64,000 nucleotides of DNA from Excoecaria cochinchinensis (taxonomy: Eukaryota; Streptophyta; Magnoliopsida; Malpighiales; Euphorbiaceae), in NCBI GenBank assembly GCA_947683425.1, contig CANTUQ010000004.1:32069001-32133000 (forward strand), written 5' to 3'. Made by a program: the position numbers and the translations under genes. Below, piece after piece: positions 46,202 through 57,184 of this stretch (the stretch's first letter is position 1; each line of letters starts with the position of its first letter). The notes under the pieces were generated by a model. It saw only the letters and a list, made by a program, of their open reading frames with translations. It had not been told where the DNA came from and did no database searches.

Positions 46202-48986
46202 TATGACGCGCGTCGGACCAGCAAGGCCCTCATTGAACCCGCTTTTTAGGATTCGAAAGATTGGTTCGCGTCTTTTTGATCTTGGGTTACACGAGAAATT
46301 TTGGAATCCCCTACCCAATAGAACATTGGGAGGTTCATCTAATCTCATGAAACCCTTAGGCACCTTTGAGGCATTTTGGAGTCACCACCCAATTTACAAG
46401 AAATTGAAAAAGGTCATCTAATCTCGGGAGTCTTAAACCAGAGAAGGTGTTCGAAACTTCACTTTTATTCATTCCTTAAGTTAAGTTTATAAATGAGTTT
46501 TTAACAAAACGAAATTCCATCTCTCATCTCACGTGATCATGCAATAAATTTAAAGCGCATTTCAATCACATCGAAAAGCGATAAAGAAAGCATAAAATAA
46601 AGCAATAAATAAATTACAAAAAAAATCTGGGACAGAACAATCCCCCAAAATAAAGAAAGCATAAATAAAATAAAAAGATAAACTTGCCTCAAAAATTAAT
46701 TACAAGGGCCCAAAATGAATAAATAAATAACTGCATCACAAGAAGAAGAATAATAAAATACATCATACATAAATCAGAATATTTATTGAATTTTAGGAAT
46801 GTTGGTTCCTTTGATTAATTTTTAAAAAAACTTGGAGAATTATTTTGGGCATTGATTGAGAAAACCGGGATGAGTGATCCCATTTTATAAAAATTAATTC
46901 TCCATTTGAAAGTAAGATTTTATTGGTTAAAAATAGGACATTGGTCCATTTTATTAGAAAAATCCCAATTTTATTTATTGTAAAAAACATGAATTTTCAT
47001 AATAAAAAAAAGGATCCAAAATACATTTTACATGTAACATACAAGATAATAAAATAGGAAAAATACAACAATTAAAAAATGCAAACCAAACTTTGAAGGC
47101 TTTTAGTGCTTGATTCTCCAACTCGCCCATGGGTAACACTCAAATAAAAAAGACAAAGTATTGCAACCAAAAAGAGAAAAAAAAAATTAAGGTTAGTAAT
47201 TAAATCAAGCAAAATAAATAAAATAACATAAAATGGAATACATAAAATAAAATAATGAACGAAATTAAATTAAATGAATTCCATTAACAAATATTTAAAT
47301 TAAGCCAACCAAGTAAATAAATCAAACAAATGAAAGGGATAAATGAAAGAATGAATTAATAAAATATTGTATGTGTGAACCAAACAAGATGGAATTAAAG
47401 GGAAAATAAAAAAATGGCCCACGCATGAAAAGCATAAGAACAATTAAAAGTTATGCATGGAAAATAAAGAAAAGAAAGAGCAAGATGGCCACTGTTCACG
47501 TGGCCATCACGCAAAGGTAAAGAAATAAAACATGCAAATTGATTAAGTTTGGCAAAATAGGTTTATTAGGTTAAAGATGCAAAATTAACATGATTAAATT
47601 AATGATTTACATGTTAATCACAATAAACATAAATATTTACATGGAAAAAAGATCAACAAAAATAAATTAATTAATTACATGTCAAAATAATACATGTTAA
47701 GAATAATAAGAAATCAAAGCAAAATGAATTGATTAATTACATGTTAATAATGAGAAATCATGGCAAAATAAATTAATTATATGTTAAGAATAACAAGAAA
47801 TCAAAACAAAAGAAATTAATTGATTACATGTTAGGAATCAAATCAATAAAACAATATTTACATGAACAAAATAATAAAATTAAAAAAAATAATAGAATAA
47901 GATAAATAAATAATTAGTTCGGAACCCAGAAAATTTACCCTCAGATTTGGATTCGATGGAATAATGATGATTTTCTTGGAAAATTCCTCAAACAAATAAT
48001 TTAGCAATGAAATTAATCCCTTTTGTTTATGAAGAAAACAAAGAAATTAATTTGAATGCTTAAAAGATTGAAAATTGATTTGAAAGTGAAAATTAATTCC
48101 TTTTGTTTATGGAGAAAACAAAGAAATCAATTTGAATGTTCAAAAGATTGAAAATTGATTTGAAAGTGAAAATTAATTCCTTTTGTTTATGGAGAAAACA
48201 AAGAAATTGATTAGAATGATTAAGAATTGAAACTTGAATTTGCAATCTCAATTAATCCTTGTTAATGAAAAAATAGAAATCTGAAAATTTTTTGAAGAAA
48301 AATCAAAGAAGAAAGGAAAAGCTCTCAAAAATCTAATGTCAAAAATAATGGAGGCTCCCCCCTTTGGTTTTTTTCATCTCAAAGTATTTATATTATGGAA
48401 AAATAAAACCCTAATTTTATTAGGAGAAAAAATTTTATTTTAATTCAATTTCCTACCTTTTTTAATGATAAAATCAGCTTTTATTTATTAATTATCTAAA
48501 AAAATAATTTAGAATTTTATTTGGACTCAAAAACCTTAATTTGGGTGAAAAAACTCGTTTTAGGGCAAAAATCGGCGAAAAACAGCGGTTGCGGCGGAAA
48601 TCTGGGTGCAGGGGGGCGAGCTGCCGTGCAGCACGCGCGGATGGGTGAGGGCCTGCGGCGCCGCGCACTGTGGAGTGCACGCAAGGCACTCCACAGGAGA
48701 GCGCGCACGCAGTGCTGAGGGCGCTCGCCCCCAGCGCGCCGCGGCTGCCGTGATGGCCCGAAATTTTTTTTTTTTTTAAATTTTAAATTGAAACCTTTTG
48801 AACTAAAATTAATACTTTCAAACACATTTTTTTTTAAATATATATTTTTTATTTTTTTATTTTTTATTCTTTAAAAAGCAAATTTTCACCAGAAAATCAT
48901 CTATTTCAATATTTTTGCCTGCGAACGGGCATCTAATCATCATTGGGTAACCCTAGTCTAGGCTGCCTCGAGACCCAGTGTCTACA
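46202..48986 (-). repeat. Solo LTR A (2,785 bp) with perfect TSD GTCAC
   Basis: Plus-strand ends TATGACGCGCG and GTGTCTACA; GTCAC at 46197-46201 and 48987-48991. Minus-strand: GC-rich island (48750-48560), TATA (about 48392), CT/AT leader, three ~100-base repeats with CCTTTTGTTTATGGAGAAAA in plus sense (48015-48210), U5 with GGAGTCACCA (46378-46387). ORFs in the GC island are chance frames. Confidence 0.92.
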
Positions 48987-49344
48987 GTCACTTATTTCTT
49001 TATTTTTACCCTTTAATCTTAATCTTTTACATAATTACTATTTTACCCCTATTTCTTTTACATCTTTGCAATTTCGTCCTTTTTCACTCTATTTTCTTTC
49101 ATTTGTGGTTATTCACTCATTTTAATTCATTTTCATTATTTTGCCCGTAGTATCAATCCGATAGATAATTCTAAACTAGATACACGGGACAAAACACTAA
49201 GGAGTGACCCCGAAGGACCACCTGTATCACTGTCATTATCACTAGAGCACTGCAATCATTAGGCACTATAATCATTGTATCACTATGGTAGACTGTCATT
49301 GGCCTACTAATGTGAGTCATTATGACTCTCTTTCGTGGTACAGG

Positions 49345-51699
49345 TGTAGACACTGAGTCTTGAGGCAGCCCAGACTAAGGTTACCCAGTGATGAAAATGA
49401 TGCTTGTTCACAGGCAAAATAGTTAGAAGTGATGATTTCCTTGTTGAAACCTTCTTTTTAATTAAAAAATTATTTTTTATTTCGATTTTTAGGGTTTTTT
49501 TGGTGGCCTACCGTTGTGCAGCCTATGCAGCGCGGCACCTCCCAGTGGCATGCACGAGGCGCAGCGCCTGTGGGCCGCATGCAAGACCGCGAGGCACCAT
49601 GCGCAGGGTCTCACCTCGTGCGAGGCCATACCACGCGGAGTGCAAGGCATGCCTCGCGCGCAAGGCACGGCCTTTACGCGAGCCTCGCGTATGCGAGGTG
49701 CAGCCCCCTCTGCACGAGGCCGCACCTCATGCATGCAAGGTGTAGCCCCCTCTGCACGAGGCACCTCGCGCACGGGAGGTACAGCCCCTCTGTGTGAGGC
49801 CGCACCTCGCGCACGCGAGGTGCACCTCGCGCACACGAGGTGCGGCAGCTCAAGTGAGGCCGCACCTCGCGCATTTCCTTCCTCGCTCGGGCTTCGCTTT
49901 TTCTTTTGCTTTTTTTTGTTTTCTCTGGTTTTGAGTTGGAATTAAACTCAAATTCCTTCTTTCCGTTTTTCAAAAGGATAAAATTTTATTTTTAAAGGAT
50001 AATTAGTGAATTTGAATAAGAGAAAAACTCTTAAAACCTAATTCTTCTGGGGAATGATATAAAAAGAAAATATCAGAACCATAGGAGGGAGAGAGCATTA
50101 CAACGGTGGAAAAAGGACTTTGAAAATAGGATTTTTGAGAGCTAAAATTTTTTTGATTAATTCTAATTGTTCTTGAGCCAAAGAAGTCAATTCTTTGTGT
50201 TTAGGATTCAATTTCCATCTTCTGTTTTCTTCAAAAATCAAAGTTTTTAACTTCAATCTTTTGGTAACAGAAAGCTTTGATCCAAGCTTTCTCAATTTGT
50301 GTTTTCAAGCAATCGACGAGGAAATCTTCTATCCTTCTTTTGTTGCAAACATCAACCTCTGAGGGTGAATTTATGGACTTGAGCCAATTCTCTTTCCTTT
50401 CCTATTTTCTGTCCTTCTTTTGTTTTCTCAATTGTAGATTGTTGTAAATTATAATTAGAGTATTCTATTGTTGTTTGTTGTAATCAAGTTGAATTTTGGT
50501 TAATCTAATGAATCTATTTACATGATGCATGCAACGTAATTTAAATCTATAAAATATTAGGTAATGATTTTGCTGTCCATTTGATTCTGTTTTCTGTTCA
50601 TTAATCTATTTTATTAATTTCCTGCATTATTTTTATCAAACATTGTTTACTGCATATACTCCATTTAATTGTATATTTTTTATTATATCATATTTCATTC
50701 ATTTGATCTAATTTACTAATATCGTTTCGTATTCTTGTTTTTGTTGTTTGCTAAATTTATTTATTTCACTTTGAGTAACGTTTTTGGCAAGTTGGAGAAT
50801 CAAGTGATTAGGAGCCTTCAAGTTTGGTTTGCATTTTAATTCCCTTATCTTCCTTATTTTATTATTTTGTTGTATTGTATGCTAAATGATTTTTTAAATG
50901 CGTTTATCTTAAAGAAATTCATGTTTTTCTATAATAATGAAAATTGGAATTTTTATTAATAAAATAGGACCAATATCCTGATTTTAGCCAATAAACTTTC
51001 ACTTTCAAAAGAGAGTTAATTTTCATAAAATGGGATCCAATTATTCCTATCATTTTTATCGCCCAAAAATAACTCTTAGATTTTTAAGTTAGCGAAGGAA
51101 CTAATGTTCCTAAAATCTAATGAATGTCCTGATTTGTGTATATGTATTGTATTTTATTCTTTCTTATGTATTTATTTATTTTGGGTCCTTGTAATTAATT
51201 TTGGAGCAATTTTATTCCTGTATTTATTTATACTTTTATTATTTTGGGGATTGTTCTGTCCCATACTCTTTACTTATAATTTATTTATTACTTTCTTTAT
51301 TGCTTTCTTTGCTGCTTTCCGAAGATGCTTAAAATGCGCTTTAATTTTATTGCATGAACGCGTGAGAAGAGAGATAAAATAATTAACTCTGAAAACTCAG
51401 TCATATAACATTAACCAAAAGTATAAATAAGAGTGAGGTCCCGAACTCTCTCTGGTTTTGGCCTCATAAGGTTAGAATTCATTTCCCAATGTTTTATTGG
51501 GTGTCGACTCTATGATACCTTCCTTATGATACCCAAAAGGCGCCCTCGTAGGTTGATTACCAACAATAGAATGGGGGTGAATCCCTATCCATTGCGAAGC
51601 GACCGGCTTTTACGAGTCTTAATAAACCTCCATCTGGCCTCGAGTCCTAAAAACGGACCATCCGAGAGCAACTCAGATGCTGAGCGGTCGCGCATCACA
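49345..51699 (+). repeat. Solo LTR S (2,355 bp), TSD ACAGG/ATAGG
   Basis: Starts TGTAGACACTGAGTC and ends GGTCGCGCATCACA; flanks ACAGG (49340-49344) and ATAGG (51700-51704). A GC-rich island at 49510-49880 is built of short inverted repeats (GCACCTCGCGCA / GCGAGGTGCA). TATA at 50058. AT-rich leader, then U5 with TGTCGACTCT at 51503-51512. Frames of up to 143 codons in the island are not genes. Confidence 0.88.
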
Positions 51700-53390
51700 A
51701 TAGGCATGCCTATTGCTAGCCAACTATATCCTGAGCTAGATTTGACTACCATACTACTAAGGGCAATTGCATTTCCACTACTTTCAATGAATATAGTTAT
51801 ACATCAAGCAATATACCATGCCATATCATTAATGCTTACATTTTTATTCATGATCCATATTTATTTGGATGCCAACATACCAAACATTTATTTTCATATC
51901 CTTACACATACACTTTTACTTACGTATACACTTATCTTTAATATCATTCCATATCACGTTTACCATATCAATTTTCTTTTTCCATAATTAGGTTTACACA
52001 TTACAAAAAAACCCTGATTACTTACACACTATTCGGCCCATGCATCTTTCATTTCATATTTTCTTCTTTTTTTTTTAATTCCAATTTCTATGTTACTAAT
52101 TATTTATTTTTAACTTACACACGCTATTGTTTTACTTTAGATATACATTTTCAATATTTTTCCACTTTAAACATATTATACTTTTATAGTAATATTTATT
52201 CCATTAAATTCTAAAACTTCCCATTAATTTAATACATACTCAATTTTAGTTCTATATCAATTCCAAAGCAAAATTTTCATTAAATTATGAATTTATTTTA
52301 TTTCCTAGCCAATACTTAATTTGGCCATTAAGTTGCCAACCTTACTTTATCTTTTCTTTATCTTTTTCACTTGAAATCACTTGCTCCTTTTTACTTCCTA
52401 CCATGGCCGAATATACTACCATGAGAATCCCTCAATTTCTTTCTCCATAATTCAATTAAACTACATAATAATAATCACTACCCTCAAATTTACCCATAGA
52501 ATTAATTAAATCAATTTATTATAGCCAAAATCACTTACTTGATTTTCATCCATAACCTTTTCTTTCTTGATTTCTTCCACTTCTTTCACCTCAAATGAAC
52601 ACTAGAGATGCTTACCAATGAAAAAAAGGGCTGAATTTAACTTTGAAAGGTTTAATTTGGTGGAAATCATGAAAGAAGAAGTGAAGAAACCGTGGAGAGG
52701 AAGAGAGAGTAAGTCGGCTAACATGAGAGGGAGGAAGAAAGAAGAAAATCTAGAGAGGGCTGATATTTTCAGCCTTTTATAGCCTCTCTTGATGAACTGT
52801 TCTAGGGTATTCCAATTGGACTAGCCTAACTAGCCCAATTAAGTTAATTAAATATTATTTGACCCAATTTAATTCTACCACTTCCCAAGCTAATTCCTCA
52901 TATAAATGCATCCATAATTCTCAAAATATATTCATTAGCCTACGCGAATATTTTTGAGTCAATCGGAGATCGTTTCCCTCGATAAATATTTACAGTCCGA
53001 TGTCACCATAAAATTAATTTTTCCTTACCATATGGTTCTTCATGTTATTTCGAGCGGTCCATATTTTTGGATAATTTTTTGGAGGTCCATAGCACTATTT
53101 AGAGCTTGACCAAACCTTGGTCAAACTGGGTCAGTTTTCCAGTTCTGGAGTGATAGACGCCCGTCCCTTATGACAAACGCCCATAATTCAGTTTTTTTTC
53201 ATCTTTTCACATTTTAAAGGCCTATTTGACCTAAATTCCACTTCAAGTTTCATTCTCGGGCTCCTGTTAACCTGCCCTTTCCAATGGTCCAATAAAATAT
53301 TATTCGATCCGAGAGGCACTATTCACCCCGTTGTCATTATTAATGGCCCAAAATTACTATTCACAAAAATTGCAATTTAGAACCATTGCA

Positions 53391-54511
53391 CTTTTCCTCC
53401 GCCTCTATGGCGATATCCTTAAGAGATTCCTAGTCTTTAAGTCCTTTCATCTTGATCCTTCCCTCATATATGGGCTTGCATTTCTAATAAATAACCCGAT
53501 CTGACCAAACGTGTTAGACTTTCACTTCATTTCCATGACCTGATTTCTCCACCGAGTAAGGTACTCGTGGAATGACTCATCATGTTTTAATTGTAAGAGC
53601 TCTAAGTCCTTTAGTGTGACCTCCATTTGTGTGTTGCAGTCATACTGCTTTAGGAACTCTTCAGTCAAAAGATCACAATCTTCCTTTGCCCTTTTATCTA
53701 GATCATAATACAAGTCAATTGCTGGGCCAGTCAGACTCAGACAGAAGTATTCTATCTTTTGCCTCCTTGTCAGCATGGTGCCCTTCATCACCAGAGTATA
53801 CTGCTTAATTTGTGTAGAAGGGTCAAAGGTTCCATTGAACTTTGGTAGCTCAGACATTTTAAATCTCTGGGGCAACAGCTCTTCCCCATCTATATCCCTG
53901 TCTTCAAGACTAATTCCCTTTCTAACTGAAAGCAAATGGGTAATTACTTTGATCTTTTCCTCCATCTTTCTTATCACATCATCCTCTACTTTAAGTTCAT
54001 TCTTTCTCACAAATTAAGGGATTACAAGCTCATCCTCCTCCTCTATCACGAAATCTTCCTTAAGGTTAGGAATCCCATTCCTTCTGGGCTCAGCAGGAGC
54101 AATAATTCTAGGTTCAGTAGCTGGCTAGCCCACAACAGTGGCTGGTGTGGGAGCCTCCCCAACAACAGGTGGTTTAGCTTGCCCTACAGCTATTTGGTCT
54201 ATTTGAGCAGCTAAATTGCCCATCACGGCCATCATTCGCCTCTCAAACTCCTCAAATCTCCGGTCCATTTACTGGGTGATCAAGGCATTAGTTTCTTTTG
54301 CTATTTCTGGTTCTGGAGACCATTCTGAAGGAAATTCTAGGCTTTCATCTAATGAAATCGAATCTAAACCCAATATAGACACTAATTTTGGCAACTCAAA
54401 ATGTGGATTTCTAATGAGTCGACCTTCAGATCCCCTAAACCACCTGGATGACTCAATAATGGCTATAAAACTCAAAGTGTTAGCATGATGCATGAATGAG
54501 ATATAGTGCAC
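53391..54511 (-). pseudogene. gag of G, N-terminal and core part
   Basis: Minus-strand: FIAIIESSRWFRGSEGRLIR, GLDSISLDESLEFPSEWS, MDRRFEEFERRMMAVMG, acidic VIEEEDELVIP, then an open frame 54010-53522 with LPKFNGTFDPSTQIKQYTL, KIEYFCLSLTGPAIDLYYDL, MEVTLKDLELLQLKHDESF and LTRWRNQVMEMK. After a shift: GLFIRNASPYM and MKGLKD.ESLKDIAIEAE up to 53391, where the Tekay LTR enters. The 162-codon frame is the longest well-kept gag frame of G. Confidence 0.88.
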
Positions 54512-55219
54512 GGTCGTGTTTATGTAACATCCACAACCACATGCAAGCAGGTAAAGCCTTCCAATGTTGCTAATTCCACACAGGAGGTCATGCGCTCTTT
54601 TTCCTAGGTAAGCTTAGCCTATGGGTCAATGGGGAACCCAATGGGCGTGTATGATGCACGATGAAAAATCAGTAGCATAACCTCTCTTATTTAAAGCACA
54701 CACGCATGAGTTTTGGCCATTGTATATTTGGATATTTCAAATGGATTAGAATGGGCCCACCGGGGCATGAAAGCCTTTAATGAGTGACCACCTAATCTAT
54801 TTGAATTTTTGAGATACATAATAGCACACATAGCAAGCACAGTGTTATGGTACATGTTACCTAGGGGAAGTATCTACTTGCCATTACATAAGCTTGAGTC
54901 AGGTGATGATACTTTAGGGCTACCCAAGCATGATCCCTACCAATGGGTCTAGCTCATCACGAGCATAACGACCAATCAGGTTATCATGCGATATACCAAG
55001 TGGCACAAGGCTTAGGTTGGTGGTCATCCTTGTCACTTTCCTAAATTGACTCAATATAGGGTCGTGCTTCAGGAATACACCGGGTTAAATGGGGACGCCT
55101 AACACAGTTATAAGGCTCTAGCATGTACTAATGTATTTTTGAAAAGAGATAAAAGTTTAATTTCAAAAACCCAATTATAATTAACTTAACTAAGATACTT
55201 TAGGAGCAAGGTCTCTTAA
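54512..55219 (-). other. Conserved leader of G
   Basis: Minus-strand copy with CTAGAGCCTTATA, GAAGCACGACCCTATATTG, AAGGATGACCACCAACCTAA and CTTACCTAGGAAAAAGAGC. Confidence 0.75.
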
Positions 55220-55237
55220 TCCCCAATGGAGTCACCA
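55220..55237 (-). other. PBS of G
   Basis: Minus strand TGGTGACTCCATTGGGGA, one base from the LTR end at 55239; two transitions from the site in I. Confidence 0.8.
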
Positions 55238-55238
55238 C

Positions 55239-56189
55239 TGTGATGCACACTAAACCCCGCGAGGCACCTGAGTCGCTCTCGAAGGTCTGCTTTTAAGACT
55301 CGAGACCAGATGGAGGTTCATAAAACTCATGAAAGATGGTCGCTTCACAATACACAGGGAATCATTTTATCGTTAATGATCAACTTACAAAGGTGTCTAA
55401 GTGGGCACCAAGAGGTAGGTTTTCGAGTCGCCACCCGATAAAACATTGGGAAAGTTTATTATTACCTCATGAAGCCTAAACCAGAGAAGGTTTGCAACAT
55501 CACTCTTACTTATACCTTGGTTTAATTTATGTATTTGAGTTTTAAAGATTAAATTAATATCTCTCTTCTTACACAATAAATGCAATTAATTAAAAGTGCA
55601 TTACAAACACATAGAAAAGCAATAAATAAAATACAATTACAATTGTCCCAAAAATAAATACAAAGTCCATAAAAATGAGGAAATTAAATACATACATCAA
55701 TCGGGGCATTCATTTGGATGGGAATATTAGTCCCCACATGCATGTTTACAAAACAGAAGAGTTCCTTGAGCGGTTTTACAAAACCGAGATGAGCGATCCC
55801 ATTTTGATAAATAGAGACCCTTCTTTGGAAGTGATATTTTTTTGGATGGAAATTAGGACATTTGTCTTATTTTAATAAGAAAATCCCAATTAGCTAATAG
55901 AAATCTTTTGGTGAATTTTTATATTAACGTGCACAAGAAAATTTTTATTATTGCAAGTCCAAACTCTAAAGAAAAGCAATTAAATAAAGTGCAAAGGGAA
56001 TTAACCACACAGATCCTCTTGGTGTCTTAATCTCCACATCTCCATACGTGGGGAATACTCATATAAGAGACATATCCGACCTCCAAAAATAAAAGAAGTA
56101 ACAAATTAGTGAAGATATAATAAAAAAACATTTGAATAAATATTCTGAAATTAAATAAAATAAAGGCACAAATAAACACAAAAATGCAT
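55239..56189 (-). repeat. 5' LTR of G, U5 and leader portion
   Basis: Ends (minus) GTGTGCATCACA. Matches 30974-31915 nearly base for base in many stretches (for example AATAGAAATCTTTTGG at 55895 and 31638). Homology stops after AAAATGCATA at about 56189. Carries GAGTCGCCA (55425-55433). Confidence 0.8.
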
Positions 56190-57184
56190 AAAGGAGGATC
56201 AGAATATTAAGCATCGCTTGTCAAAAATGTTTCGCTATATGACAAAAGAATGTGAATGGACTCTGATTTGAATTTCAATTGCCATGCCAAATCCTTAAAC
56301 ATGTATGTCGATTGACTAGATGAAGCCATCAATAATATTCTTGTTGTCTGATTGGTACCTCATGGGACAATGTAAATACAAATATTCAATATGATGTTTT
56401 ACATTTATTAGGGAGGACAAATGATACACCTTAATAAAATATCTTTTTATATTATGAGTATTGGATTAATCATACTCTAAGTAAGAAAATGATTCTAAAT
56501 GATTCAAGATACTTGAATCCCTTTGGAATAGGAATTTTAATCTAATTAGAATTCCAGGCCCTAAGCACCACATGTAAAGTTGTTGGCTTCTATACACCCA
56601 AAAACCTTTGATTTACATTCAGAGGTTACCTTTTACCCAATTATTGACTTAAGCATTGGAGTCTAAATCCTGGATAGATGAGGATAAGGATCTGATAGTG
56701 TTTGTTTTACAAATCTCACTCAACTTGTCTTTATTAGCTTAACCGATCGGCTAAGGTAATCTTGTCAGGGACTTGATTCTGCTATTCTCGACTCTATCAT
56801 GTAGGAACTTGATATATATCTAATATTAAAAATTAGAAAATAGTTGCAAGGGATCAATGTGATAATAGATTTTGTGTAAGAACTTGATACATGCACACAC
56901 ACACACACACACTTGGCCATGAATTTAATGCACAAAAGTTCCAAATAACTTTGGTGATTGGTTATCGATTATTATATTCAAAGGTCTATATGATTCACTA
57001 ACAACAATAAAAATCAATGTTATTTTGGAGGAGATTTTCATATTAACAGGTCATAGACACATGTAATTTTGGTTTTGTAAATAAAAGAAGTAATGTCATT
57101 GCTCATAGTTTAACAAAAATAGCTTCTACAAGTTCTTTTGTAAATAATGTACAGGAACAACATAAAAATAATTCTTTTTGTTTT
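56190..57184. other. Unassigned region, possibly LTR and LINE scraps
   Basis: No clear product over most of it. TTGACTTAAGCATTGGAGTC at 56645-56664 resembles a phrase common in LTRs of many plant retroelements. Near 57066-57145 the plus strand reads FGFVNKRSNVIAHSLTKIA, like the C-terminal RNase H block of plant LINE polyproteins. An (AC)n run lies at 56890-56912. Confidence 0.4.

Larger units (their letters stand above)
44051..53390 (-). repeat. Tekay-type solo LTR carrying two younger solo LTRs
   Basis: Plus-strand left end TGTAATACCC, right end CCATTGCA. Flanks CTCTC (44046-44050) and CTTTT (53391-53395) fit one TSD with two C-to-T changes, and gag of G is restored across it. Minus-strand order: U3 with GACGCCCGTC (53155), TATA (52784-52772), CT-rich leader, the GC-richer block shared with 2860-3110, long AT-rich part with (ATT)n, hairpin (44429-44448), LTR end. 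Own sequence is about 4.2 kb once the nested solo LTRs are removed. Confidence 0.75.
30974..56189 (-). mobile_element. Tat/Ogre-like element G, expanded by nested insertions
   Basis: 3' LTR at 30974-33262 and 5' LTR at 55239-56189 are close homologues in the same orientation. Between them lie, on the minus strand, PBS, leader and a gag cut in two (54511-53391 and 44050-43528). The rest is younger insertion. No RT or integrase of G is seen. Left flank is GCTTG; the 5' LTR is truncated at about 56189, so no TSD can be tested. Confidence 0.7.

Noticed and set aside
48492..48825. ORFs on both strands over a GC-rich block
   Set aside because: Chance frames in the U3 island of solo LTR A.
49404..49945. 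113- and 143-codon ORFs rich in A, R, C
   Set aside because: They lie wholly in the GC-rich inverted-repeat island of solo LTR S, where stops are rare; several frames on both strands are open at once.
51433..51987. 184-codon ORF on plus strand
   Set aside because: Crosses the end of solo LTR S into Tekay LTR sequence, so it cannot be an inherited gene.
53522..54511. Endogenous pararetrovirus (caulimovirid) origin of gag-like frames
   Set aside because: LTRs, PBS, TSDs and the Tat/Ogre-like gag and protease are present; no movement protein or caulimovirid coat motif was seen.
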